Shown one piece after another: positions 6,064 to 13,369 of a stretch of 16,838 nucleotides of DNA. Made by a program: the position numbers and the translations under genes. How positions within the stretch are numbered: position 1 is the stretch's first letter; each line of letters begins with the position of its first letter. Source of the DNA: WHSM01 sp050701635 (GTDB lineage: Bacteria > Actinomycetota > Actinomycetes > Mycobacteriales > Micromonosporaceae); NCBI GenBank assembly GCA_050701635.1, contig JBOGDF010000088.1, forward strand, positions 1-16,838, in the 5' to 3' direction. The notes below the pieces were generated by a model. It made no database searches, was not told the DNA's origin, and saw nothing but the letters and a program-made list of their open reading frames with translations.

Positions 6064-8238
6064 ATGATGACGGTGCGTTTGGTCATCGGACTGCTGATGA
6101 CCGTGGTCACCGCCGTGCTCGCCGGGCAGCGTGCCTGGTGGCTCTACCGGCTGATCAGATCAGGACAGCCCGCGCCCGGGCGCCTGGAGAACATCGGCGA
6201 GCGGCTCAAGGCGCAGCTGGTCGAGGTGTTCGGGCAGCAGCGGCTGCTGAAATGGTCGATCCCCGGGGTCGCGCACTTCCTGACCTTCTGGGGCTTCGTG
6301 ATCCTGTTCCTGACGATCATCGAGGCGTTCGGTGCGATCTTCGTACGGGACTTCCCGGTGCCGATCATCGGGCGCTGGGCCGTGATCGGCTTCCTGGAGG
6401 ACTTCTTCGCGGTCGCCGTACTGGTCGGGCTGATCGCGTTCGCGCTGATCCGGCTGCGGCAGTCGCCGGAGAAGCTGGACCGCAGGTCCCGGTTCTACGG
6501 CTCGCACACCGGTGCCGCCTGGGTCGTACTCGGGATGATCTCGCTGGTGATCATCACGCTGCTGGTCTACCGCGGCGCGCAGTGGAACACCGACAACTTC
6601 CCGTTCGGGCACACGAAGTGGGCGTTCGCGTCGTGGGGCACCGCGGCGCTGCTCGCCCCGCTCGGCGCCACCGCCAACGACTGGATCGAGACGATCTTCG
6701 TACTCGGCAACCTCGGGGTGATCTTCGGCTTCCTGATCATCGTGCTGCACTCCAAGCACCTGCACATCGGCCTGGCGCCGATCAACGTGTCGACCAAGCG
6801 GCTGCCGATCGCGCTCGGCGCGCTGCAGCCGATCATGGCCGACGGCAAGGCGCTGGACTTCGAAGAGGCCGACCCGGAGAAGACTCCGTTCGGCGTCGGC
6901 CAGGTCGGCGACTTCACCTGGAAGGGCCTGCTCGACTTCGCCACCTGTACGGAGTGCGGTCGGTGCCAGTCGCAGTGCCCGGCGTGGAACACCGAGAAGC
7001 CGCTGTCCCCGAAGCTGCTGATCATGGGCCTGCGGGACCACGCGTTCGCGAAGGCCCCGTACACCCTGGCGGGTGGTCGTAAGGACCCGATGGGCGAGGA
7101 GCTGGCGACCGAGGCGCAACTGTCCAAGGTCAATGCCCTGGCCCTGGCCGAGGCGGAGCGCCCGCTGGTCGGGACCGCCGAGGAGAACGGCGTGATCGAT
7201 CCGGACGTGCTGTGGTCCTGCACCACCTGCGGCGCGTGCGTGGAGCAGTGCCCGGTGGACATCGAGCACGTCGACCACATCGTCGACATGCGCCGCTACC
7301 AGGTGATGATCGAGTCCAGCTTCCCCTCCGAGGCCGGCGTGATGCTGCGCAACCTGGAGAACAAGGGCAACCCGTGGGGCGCCAGCCAGCGCGACCGCGA
7401 GGACTGGACCAAGGGCCTCGATTTCGAGGTGCCGCGTGCCACCGGCCCCGAGGACGACTTCGAATACCTGTTCTGGGTGGGCTGCGCCGGCGCGTTCGAC
7501 GACGGCGCGAAGAAGACCACCCGGGCGGTCGCCACGCTGCTCAACGAGGCGGGCGTGAAGTTCGCGATCCTCGGCGAGGGCGAGACCTGCACGGGCGACC
7601 CGGCACGCCGGGTCGGCAACGAGTTCCTGTTCCAGATGATGGCGCAGCAGACCGCCGAGACGCTCAACGAGGTCTTCGGGGAGCGGCCGGTGAAGAAGAT
7701 CGTCGCTACCTGCCCGCACTGCTTCAACACCCTCGCCAACGAGTACGGGCAGCTCGGCGGGCACTTCGACGTCGTACACCACACGCAGCTTCTGGCGACG
7801 CTGGTCGCGGACGGCAAGCTGACCCCGGTACAGCAGCTCGACGGTGGCGTGACGTACCACGACCCGTGCTACCTGGGCCGGCACAACCGGGTGTTCGCCC
7901 CGCCCCGCGAGGTGCTCGGCGCGGTCGCCGCCTCCGGCAACGGCGACGGCGGCGGGCTGACCGAGATGGAGCGGTTCGCGGAGCGGTCGTTCTGCTGCGG
8001 CGCCGGCGGTGCCCGGATGTGGATGGAAGAGCGGATCGGCCAGCGGATCAACGTCAACCGGGTCGAGGAGGCGATCGGTACGGGCGCCAAGACGATCGCG
8101 GTGAGCTGCCCGTTCTGCATGACGATGCTCGACGACGGCGTCACCGGCAAGAAGTCCGAAGGCGCCGCGTCGGAGGACGTCGAGGTGGTCGACGTGGCGA
8201 CCGTACTGCTGAGGTCGGTGAAGCCCGAGGCTCGGTGA
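6064..8238 (+). CDS. etfD: EtfD-like membrane iron-sulfur oxidoreductase (ETF dehydrogenase)
   Basis: A 724-residue membrane protein matching mycobacterial EtfD (Rv0338c type), which takes electrons from the electron-transfer flavoprotein during acyl-CoA beta-oxidation and passes them to the respiratory chain. About six hydrophobic helices lie within residues 4-230 (for example 69-93, 104-129, 151-169, 209-229). Then come two 4Fe-4S ferredoxin-type clusters, C295-C298-C301-C305 and C386-C389-C392-C396, each followed by Pro. Two HdrD-like CCG domains follow: C474, C509 and CPHC at 550-553; then C602 (HDPCYLG), CC at 644-645 and CPFC at 682-685. All cluster ligands look intact. The first ATG lies 6 bases after GAGGAGG. 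etfA and etfB are not adjacent. The 3' end carries a 17-bp tandem duplication. Actinobacterial homologues can be longer at the C-terminus. Confidence 0.93.
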   Translation: MMTVRLVIGLLMTVVTAVLAGQRAWWLYRLIRSGQPAPGRLENIGERLKAQLVEVFGQQRLLKWSIPGVAHFLTFWGFVILFLTIIEAFGAIFVRDFPVPIIGRWAVIGFLEDFFAVAVLVGLIAFALIRLRQSPEKLDRRSRFYGSHTGAAWVVLGMISLVIITLLVYRGAQWNTDNFPFGHTKWAFASWGTAALLAPLGATANDWIETIFVLGNLGVIFGFLIIVLHSKHLHIGLAPINVSTKRLPIALGALQPIMADGKALDFEEADPEKTPFGVGQVGDFTWKGLLDFATCTECGRCQSQCPAWNTEKPLSPKLLIMGLRDHAFAKAPYTLAGGRKDPMGEELATEAQLSKVNALALAEAERPLVGTAEENGVIDPDVLWSCTTCGACVEQCPVDIEHVDHIVDMRRYQVMIESSFPSEAGVMLRNLENKGNPWGASQRDREDWTKGLDFEVPRATGPEDDFEYLFWVGCAGAFDDGAKKTTRAVATLLNEAGVKFAILGEGETCTGDPARRVGNEFLFQMMAQQTAETLNEVFGERPVKKIVATCPHCFNTLANEYGQLGGHFDVVHHTQLLATLVADGKLTPVQQLDGGVTYHDPCYLGRHNRVFAPPREVLGAVAASGNGDGGGLTEMERFAERSFCCGAGGARMWMEERIGQRINVNRVEEAIGTGAKTIAVSCPFCMTMLDDGVTGKKSEGAASEDVEVVDVATVLLRSVKPEAR

Positions 8239-8248
8239 AGCCCGAGGC
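8215..8248. repeat. Perfect 17-bp tandem duplication across the etfD stop codon
   Basis: TCGGTGAAGCCCGAGGC occurs at 8215-8231 and directly again at 8232-8248. The present stop TGA (8236-8238) lies in the second copy. Removing one copy would give an ending ...SVKPEA followed by TAG, so the duplication changed the terminus by only one residue. Confidence 0.9.
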
Positions 8249-8295
8249 GTAGACCGGTGCCGGGCTCGCGGCGCGGCCGTGAGTCCGATGCGCTG

Positions 8296-9693
8296 TTACA
8301 GGTCGAAGTAGCGCAGCTGCGGCTTCTCGTCGGCGATGCCGTGTAGGCCGGTTAGCAGCCAGCCGTCGCCGGCGCCGAGCAGCTCGTTGTCGCCCGCACA
8401 GCGCCGCTGCTCGCCGGTGCCGAGCCGGTAGAGCGTCACCTGCTGGTAGCCCGTCGACAGGATCGCGTAGTCGCCGGCGACGGCGTCGTATTCGGACAGC
8501 GTCAGCTGCGGCGGCGCGTCCTTCGCGGACATGCCCCACAGCCGCTTCCCGCTGGTGAAGTCGTACGCCGTCACGCCGCCCCCGGCGCGGGAGTCGCGAC
8601 CCACCAACACGTCGCCGCCGAGCCCGATCGGGTAGAACCCCTCCGGGCCGGTCCAGGTCGCCGTGCCGGTCGCCGACTCCACCACAACCGGCTTCTCATC
8701 CGGTGTGTACGTGAGCAGCCGGCCTTCGAGCACCAGCGGGCGCCAGTACGGCGCGCAGTCGGTCTTGCGGTGGCCGTAGCGCCACAGCGCCGCGGTCAGC
8801 TGCCACGCCTGCTTGCCGTCGCCGACGCCGTACCCGGTGACCTGGGTCTCGCAGCCGGGCGCCGGATCGTCGTCCCAGAGGGCGTACCGGTCGTCGTCGA
8901 GCAGCACCATGCTGCGGTGGTCGGGCGCGGCGTACGGGCCGCCGACCGTCCGGCCGGTGCGAGCGTCTACGACCCGCAGCCGTATCGCGAGATCGTCGCC
9001 GCGCTTCGCGTCACGGACCTTCTCGTACCCGCGTAGCAGCACCAGCGTTGACCCCGGGGCGAGCAGCGGATCCCGGGTCGAGACGTGTGTCGCGCGCTGT
9101 TCGTGCGGCCCCTGCCAGATCAGCGGATGGAACGTGTCGTACGTGTGCTTCCACAGCTCCCGCCCGGTCTTCAGGTCGACCGCCTCCAGCACGTACGTCT
9201 TCGACTGCGTACCGCCGTCCTGGTACTTGACCAGCATCGTGTCGCCGACAACGGCGACCTGCCCGTCGGCGGCGTCGTACGCCCGGCTCGCCAGCTCCTT
9301 TCCGGTGGCGATGTGATACGCGGAGGCGGTGCCCGGATCGCTGGCGCCGGTGCCGGTACGGTTCAGCACCACCACGGCATCGGGGGTCACCCGTACCCCC
9401 TGGCCTTGCTGCGGCAGGGTCGGAAAGTCGGCGGCGGTCGACCAGCGCTGCTTGCCGGTCGCGCGGTCCAGCACCGCGACCCCGCGCTCGAACGCGACCA
9501 CGATGTGCTGGTCGATGACCTGCGCGAGCTCGATCTGTCCGTACGAGTCGGCCAGCGACACCGACCAGCGCGCGGCCAGCTGCGGTGTGTCGTTGATCCG
9601 GGGCCGCGCCGCGGGATCCGGGTTGGTGCAGCTCGCCACGAGCGTGACACCGAGCAACGCGACGAGTGCACCGACGGGCCTGACCGCCCCCAT
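8296..9693 (-). CDS. Secreted lipoprotein with PQQ-like beta-propeller repeats
   Basis: A 465-residue predicted lipoprotein. The N-terminus is a type II signal peptide (MGAVRPVGALVALLG) with lipobox VASC, lipidated at Cys22. The rest is a run of PQQ/quinoprotein-like blades, each with a short V-x-D-x-x-TG-x-x-x-W motif: VAVLDRATGKQRW, LEAVDLKTGRELW, VTGYGVGDGKQAW, VVVESATGTATW and VTAYDFTSGKRLW. The family is usually a protein-interaction propeller and not a PQQ enzyme; no cofactor or metal site is evident. The ATG at 9693 was chosen because GGAGGT lies 4 bases upstream and the signal peptide starts there, although the frame is open much further. It converges with etfD (about 57-bp gap) and diverges from the DUF4870 gene. 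The substrate or partner on the cell surface is unknown. Confidence 0.88.
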   Translation of the reverse strand: MGAVRPVGALVALLGVTLVASCTNPDPAARPRINDTPQLAARWSVSLADSYGQIELAQVIDQHIVVAFERGVAVLDRATGKQRWSTAADFPTLPQQGQGVRVTPDAVVVLNRTGTGASDPGTASAYHIATGKELASRAYDAADGQVAVVGDTMLVKYQDGGTQSKTYVLEAVDLKTGRELWKHTYDTFHPLIWQGPHEQRATHVSTRDPLLAPGSTLVLLRGYEKVRDAKRGDDLAIRLRVVDARTGRTVGGPYAAPDHRSMVLLDDDRYALWDDDPAPGCETQVTGYGVGDGKQAWQLTAALWRYGHRKTDCAPYWRPLVLEGRLLTYTPDEKPVVVESATGTATWTGPEGFYPIGLGGDVLVGRDSRAGGGVTAYDFTSGKRLWGMSAKDAPPQLTLSEYDAVAGDYAILSTGYQQVTLYRLGTGEQRRCAGDNELLGAGDGWLLTGLHGIADEKPQLRYFDL

Positions 9694-9745
9694 GAAAACC
9701 TCCGCGGAGAATGCCGGCAAGGCTGTGTGGCGCCGGTAAGCGCTC

Positions 9746-9774
9746 AGTGTAGGTAGCGGTGTCGCGTTGCCGAC
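9746..9774 (-). promoter_or_regulatory. Possible promoter of the propeller lipoprotein gene
   Basis: On the minus strand GTCGGC (complement at 9769-9774) is separated by 17 bases from TACACT (9746-9751). The -10 box is good and the -35 box is weak. The leader to the ATG would be about 45 bases. Confidence 0.35.
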
Positions 9775-9867
9775 CCAGACGACGATCTCCCACTGCGGAT
9801 CGCGAGACTGCAGTACGCTGCGCGCGTACCCGAGCGGGCATGTCCGCCGAGTTGTTGGGGAGAGCTG

Positions 9868-10506
9868 ATGAGCGACCAGGGACCTACCCCAGGCGGCCAG
9901 CCGGATCCGTGGTCGACCGGAGACCAGAGCCAGTCCTCCACGCCGCCCGGCCCCCCGGAAGCCGCGCCGCCCCCGGAAGCCGCGCCGCCCGGCCCTCCTG
10001 ACGCCGCGCCGCCTCCGGAAGCCGCGCCGCCCGCCTCCGTGCCGCCGACGTACGAGCCGCCGGTCTCCGGCCCCGGTGCTCCCGGCTACGGTGCTCCCAG
10101 CTATGGCGCACCCGCGGGCCCGGCGATGCCAGCTGGCGCGGTGACGCAGGACGAGCGCAACTTTGCGATGTTCGCGCACCTGGGCGCGCTGGTGTCGTAC
10201 TTCGTGACCGGGTTGCCGTTCATCGGCCCCCTGATCATCTACTTGATCAAGAAGGACGAGTCGGCGTTCATCCGGCACCACTCGCTGGACGCGCTGAACC
10301 TCGGGATCAGCGCGTCGATCGTCGGCGTCGGGGCCGGTCTCGTCGGCTGCGTGCTGTCGATCATCGCGATCGGCTTCCTGGTGTTCCTGCTGCTCGCGGC
10401 GTACGCGATCATGGTGATCGTCTACCTGATCATGGGTGCGATCGCGGCGAACAAGGGCGAGTGGTACAAGTACCCGGACTGGCTCGCCTGGCCGATCGTC
10501 AAGTAG
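9868..10506 (+). CDS. DUF4870 family membrane protein with Pro/Ala-rich N-terminus
   Basis: A 212-residue membrane protein of unknown function. Residues 1-92 are disordered and rich in Pro, Ala, Gly and Tyr, including three PPEAAPP-type repeats (about 30-56) and GYGAPSYGAP. Residues 94-212 are the DUF4870 domain: DERNFAMFAHLGAL, a first helix with TGLPFIGPLIIYLI, the conserved loop KKDESAFIRHHSLDALN, two long hydrophobic helices, and the terminal motif KGEWYKYP. The ATG follows GGGGAG (9857-9862). A 15-bp hairpin lies downstream, so it is probably monocistronic. Proteins with this layout are common in actinobacteria, but their role is not established. Confidence 0.9.
   Translation: MSDQGPTPGGQPDPWSTGDQSQSSTPPGPPEAAPPPEAAPPGPPDAAPPPEAAPPASVPPTYEPPVSGPGAPGYGAPSYGAPAGPAMPAGAVTQDERNFAMFAHLGALVSYFVTGLPFIGPLIIYLIKKDESAFIRHHSLDALNLGISASIVGVGAGLVGCVLSIIAIGFLVFLLLAAYAIMVIVYLIMGAIAANKGEWYKYPDWLAWPIVK
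9955..10031 (+). repeat. Short repeats encoding PEAAPP units
   Basis: CCGGAAGCCGCGCCGCC occurs three times (beginning at 9955, 9973 and 10015), with a related GACGCCGCGCCGCC unit before the last. They encode the low-complexity N-terminus of the DUF4870 protein and are a likely site of length variation between strains. Confidence 0.75.
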
Positions 10507-10542
10507 TCCCGCGTACGGCGGCCCGTACCACCCGAGAATCTT

Positions 10543-10576
10543 CGAGCCCGGCAGGTGAAACCACCTGCCGGGCTCG
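10543..10576 (+). terminator. Strong hairpin terminator after the DUF4870 gene
   Basis: A perfect 15-bp stem (CGAGCCCGGCAGGTG / CACCTGCCGGGCTCG) with an AAAC tetraloop, 36 bases after the stop codon. It separates the DUF4870 gene from the sigma-factor operon. No T-tract. Confidence 0.78.
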
Positions 10577-10645
10577 CGGGTGGTTGAGGGCATGGCGGTA
10601 GTTATCGAGATGGCGACCGTGCATCACACCGAGCGGGGGACGCAT

Positions 10646-11140
10646 GTGACGACCAACGAGTTCGACGCGTTTTACCAAGCCACCCGAGGGCGGGTGGTGG
10701 CGGCGCTGTACGCGCTCACCGGTGACCTCTCCGAGGCGCAGGACGTCACGCAGGAGGCGTACGCCCGGGCGTGGCAGCGGTGGGGCAGCGTGGGGACGTA
10801 CGGGGACCCGGAGGCGTGGGTCCGTACGGTCGCCCGGCGCATCGCGTACAGCGGGTGGCGCAAGGCGCGCAACCGGATCACGGCGTACCGCCGGCACGGA
10901 TCGGCGGCGCACACCCCGGCGCCGTCCGAGGACACGGTGGCGCTGGTGACGGCGCTGCGCCAGCTGTCGCCGGAGCAGCGCGAGGCGATCGTGCTGCACC
11001 ACATCGTGGGGCTGCCGGTGGAGGAGGTGGCGCGGCAGACGGGCGCGCCGGCAGGGACGGTGAAGACCCGGTTGTCCCGTGGCCGCAGGGCCCTGTCCGA
11101 GTTACTCCAGGTCGAGGTACCGGAGGTGAGCTATGCCTGA
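10646..11140 (+). CDS. ECF-like sigma-70 family RNA polymerase sigma factor
   Basis: A 164-residue sigma factor with only regions 2 and 4. Region 2 spans about 8-75 (FDAFYQATRGRVVAALYALTG, then EAQDVTQEAYARAW, then DPEAWVRTVARRIAYSGWRK). Region 4 spans about 98-152 (LRQLSPEQREAIVLHHI, then GLPVEEVARQTGAPAGTVKTRLSRGRRAL), a standard -35-binding helix-turn-helix. GTG 10646 is preferred because GGGGGA lies 5 bases upstream and region 2 starts normally from there; in-frame ATGs at 10592 and 10610 would add a non-conserved extension. The gene overlaps the next membrane protein by 8 bases, the classic sigma/anti-sigma layout. There is no additional C-terminal SnoaL-type domain. The target regulon is unknown. 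Confidence 0.93.
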   Translation: MTTNEFDAFYQATRGRVVAALYALTGDLSEAQDVTQEAYARAWQRWGSVGTYGDPEAWVRTVARRIAYSGWRKARNRITAYRRHGSAAHTPAPSEDTVALVTALRQLSPEQREAIVLHHIVGLPVEEVARQTGAPAGTVKTRLSRGRRALSELLQVEVPEVSYA

Positions 11141-11966
11141 GCGTTTCGAGCAGATGCGGGACGCGTTGCACGCCGACGCGGGTCAGCTGCAGTGGGTGGA
11201 CGCGAGTCAGGTACGCGACCGCGGTGCCGCCCGGACGCGCCGTACGGTGATTGTCGCCGGCTTGGCGGCACTGTTGATGGTCGGTGGCGGGGTCGCCGCC
11301 GGCGCGTCCTTGGTGGATCGCGGGTCCACGCCGCCGGCGCCTCCGGCCAGCGCCAGCCCCGTACAGGACGACCTTCCGACCGCGTCCGAGTCCCCCGACG
11401 AGTCACCGTCGACGGCGCCCTCCAAGAATCCGTCGGAACCCACCGTGGAGGTCCCGGACAGCGCACTGCTGCAGCCCGAGGACTTCGGCCCTGGCGCTCG
11501 GGTGGGAAGCAAGAACGGCGCGGGCGGCGACTGGACGCTGGACTGGCTCTTCTACGCCGTCTGCGACGCGGGGAGATGGACTGGTACTGAAGGCATCGCG
11601 AACAACGTCGGAACGATCGAGGGAGCCAGTGGCCCGGGCGCCGTTCAGACGGTTGACCGCTACCGCGGTGGCCAGGGGCGGACGTACCTGACCGACGTGA
11701 TCGCCACGACCGATCGCTGTCGCAGCATGACCAGGCCCGGAGAAGGGACTATCACGCTCACCCAGGTGGATCATGACTTCGCCGGTGACGCGTCGATTCT
11801 GGTCATGGTCGACTACGGCGAACCGGGAGTCGGCATCCGCTGGCACGTGTTCGTACGGCAGGGAGAGCTGGTCACCGAGATCGGCAGCAACGGCAGTGAG
11901 GAGCAGGCGCGGGCGCTCGGAGCGAAGGCGGCGGCGCGGATGTGCAACGCCACGCCGACCTGTTGA
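11133..11966 (+). CDS. Single-pass membrane protein, likely anti-sigma/sensor partner
   Basis: A 277-residue protein starting inside the sigma gene, with an excellent GGAGGTGA (11122-11129) before its ATG. Residues 1-37 are cytoplasmic and charged (MPERFEQMRDALHADAGQ). One helix lies at 38-60. A Pro/Ser/Thr-rich linker (64-105) leads to an extracellular domain (108-271) with cysteines at 144, 196, 271 and 277, probably two disulfides. That domain loosely recalls the PknH-like sensor fold; this is an inference. Co-translation with the sigma factor suggests the short cytoplasmic segment holds it inactive until the outer domain senses a signal. No zinc-binding HxxxCxxC anti-sigma motif is present, so the mechanism would differ from ZAS proteins. 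It ends before a strong hairpin. Confidence 0.82.
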   Translation: MPERFEQMRDALHADAGQLQWVDASQVRDRGAARTRRTVIVAGLAALLMVGGGVAAGASLVDRGSTPPAPPASASPVQDDLPTASESPDESPSTAPSKNPSEPTVEVPDSALLQPEDFGPGARVGSKNGAGGDWTLDWLFYAVCDAGRWTGTEGIANNVGTIEGASGPGAVQTVDRYRGGQGRTYLTDVIATTDRCRSMTRPGEGTITLTQVDHDFAGDASILVMVDYGEPGVGIRWHVFVRQGELVTEIGSNGSEEQARALGAKAAARMCNATPTC

Positions 11967-11979
11967 CCTCGTACACACG

Positions 11980-12014
11980 GCTACCGGCGGGATCGTCATG
12001 ATCCCGCCGGTAGC
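11980..12014 (+). terminator. Strong hairpin terminator after the sigma/sensor operon
   Basis: A perfect 15-bp stem (GCTACCGGCGGGATC / GATCCCGCCGGTAGC) with a 5-base GTCAT loop, 13 bases after the stop. Its right arm runs into TAGCAT (12011-12016), a possible -10 box for the next operon, so terminator and promoter may overlap. Confidence 0.78.
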
Positions 12015-12016
12015 AT

Positions 12017-13369
12017 GTGGGGCTGAGGAGGGGTGCTGCGATTGACGGCCCATTAGTCACGGCGGTTCTGCCGCTGTTGGCGTTCGCCCTGCTCACCGCC
12101 GGCAACGCGTTCTTCGTCGCTGCCGAGTTCTCGCTGGTCACGGTCGACCGGGCGCAGATCGCGCAACAGGCGGCCCGCGGTGACCGGCGGGCGCAGACCG
12201 TACACAAGGCGCTGCGGTCTTTGTCTTTTCAGCTGTCCGGAGCGCAGCTCGGCATCACCATCACCGCGCTGCTGACCGGTTATCTGGCCGAGCCCGCAAT
12301 CGCGCGGCTGCTGCAGCCGGCGTTTTCCGGGCTGGGGGGCCACGCGGTGGCCTCCGGGGTGGCGTTGGCGATCGCGACGCTGATCTCGATGCTGTTCGGG
12401 GAGCTGCTGCCGAAGAACGCGGCGATCGCCCGGCCGATGCCCACGGCACGCTGGACCGCGCCGACGCAGCGTACGTTCTCGGCGGTGTTCGGCTGGCTGA
12501 TCCACCTGCTCAACGGCTCCGCCAACTGGGTGGTACGCCGGCTCGGCGTGGAGCCGCAGGAGGAGCTCGCCAGCGCGCGTTCCCCGGAGGAGCTGGGGCT
12601 GCTGGCCGCGATCTCGGCGCGCGCCGGCGCGCTGCCGCGGGAGACCGCGCTGCTGCTGCAGCGCACCATCCGGTTCGGCGACAAGCGGGCCGCCGAGGCG
12701 ATGACACCCCGGGTGGACCTGATCGGGCTGGAAGCCGACGCCACGGTCGCGGATCTGCTCGCGGCGGTGCAGGAGTCCGGTCACAGCAGATTTCCGGTGT
12801 ACGAGGAGACGCTCGATCAGATCGTCGGGGTCGCCAACGTGACGGACGCGCTCGCGATCCCGCCCGCGCGACGGGCCAGCACCCCGGTACGCGAGGTGGC
12901 GAGCGAGCCGATCTTCGTACCGGAGCATCTTGACCTGGACGCGCTGCTGGACATGCTGCGAGGCGCCGACACCGCGCTCGCCGTAGTGGTCGACGAGTAC
13001 GGCGGCACCGACGGCGTGGTCACCATCGAAGACCTGGTCGAGGAGCTGGTCGGGGAGATCGCCGACGAACACGACGAGCCGGAGGCGATGCTGGTCGACA
13101 CGCTCGCGGTGACCGTACCGGGGGCGGATCCGAGCCGCTTCGTGTCCGGCGTACTGCGGGAGGACGAGGTCGCCGAGCACACCGGCTTCCGGCTCCCGGA
13201 AGGCCCGTACGAGACGCTCGCCGGCTTCCTGATGGCGCAGCTCGGGCAGATCCCCGCCGAAGGCGAGACCGTGGTGTACGACGGCTGGGAGTTCACCGTC
13301 ACCGCCGTCGACCGGCACCGCGTCGAGCAGGTACGCGTCCGCCCTCCGGTCGACTGGGAGCCACAGTGA
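12017..13369 (+). CDS. CNNM/CorC-HlyC family membrane protein (DUF21-CBS-CorC_C)
   Basis: A CNNM-type membrane protein, a family tied to Mg2+/divalent metal homeostasis and resembling mycobacterial Rv1842c. The N-terminal DUF21 membrane domain runs to about residue 190, with NAFFVAAEFSLV, LSGAQLGITITALLTGY and GELLPKNAAIA. Two CBS modules follow (about 229-350, including MTPRVDLIGL, SRFPVYEE and VVDEYGGTDGVVTIEDLVEELVGEI). The CorC_HlyC domain is at about 360-445. Start choice is unsettled. GTG 12017 is the only standard in-frame start nearby, but it lacks a Shine-Dalgarno and adds an odd GLRRGAA leader. A strong GAGGAGGGG (12025-12033) lies inside the frame, 7 bases before an ATT at 12041, which may be the true start. 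It overlaps the next gene by four bases. Confidence 0.93.
   Translation: MGLRRGAAIDGPLVTAVLPLLAFALLTAGNAFFVAAEFSLVTVDRAQIAQQAARGDRRAQTVHKALRSLSFQLSGAQLGITITALLTGYLAEPAIARLLQPAFSGLGGHAVASGVALAIATLISMLFGELLPKNAAIARPMPTARWTAPTQRTFSAVFGWLIHLLNGSANWVVRRLGVEPQEELASARSPEELGLLAAISARAGALPRETALLLQRTIRFGDKRAAEAMTPRVDLIGLEADATVADLLAAVQESGHSRFPVYEETLDQIVGVANVTDALAIPPARRASTPVREVASEPIFVPEHLDLDALLDMLRGADTALAVVVDEYGGTDGVVTIEDLVEELVGEIADEHDEPEAMLVDTLAVTVPGADPSRFVSGVLREDEVAEHTGFRLPEGPYETLAGFLMAQLGQIPAEGETVVYDGWEFTVTAVDRHRVEQVRVRPPVDWEPQ

Noticed and set aside
6160..7884. 574-codon minus-strand frame opposite etfD
   Set aside because: Arg/Gly/Asp/Val-rich shadow of the real gene with no start signals or domain pattern.
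9694..10593. 300-codon upstream extension of the propeller lipoprotein, running opposite the DUF4870 gene
   Set aside because: It would bury the signal peptide and lipobox, while a GGAGGT ribosome site marks the ATG at 9693.
10580..10645. Earlier starts (10580, 10592, 10610) for the sigma factor
   Set aside because: They add a non-conserved leader. GTG 10646 has a purine-rich ribosome site at good spacing and places region 2 normally.
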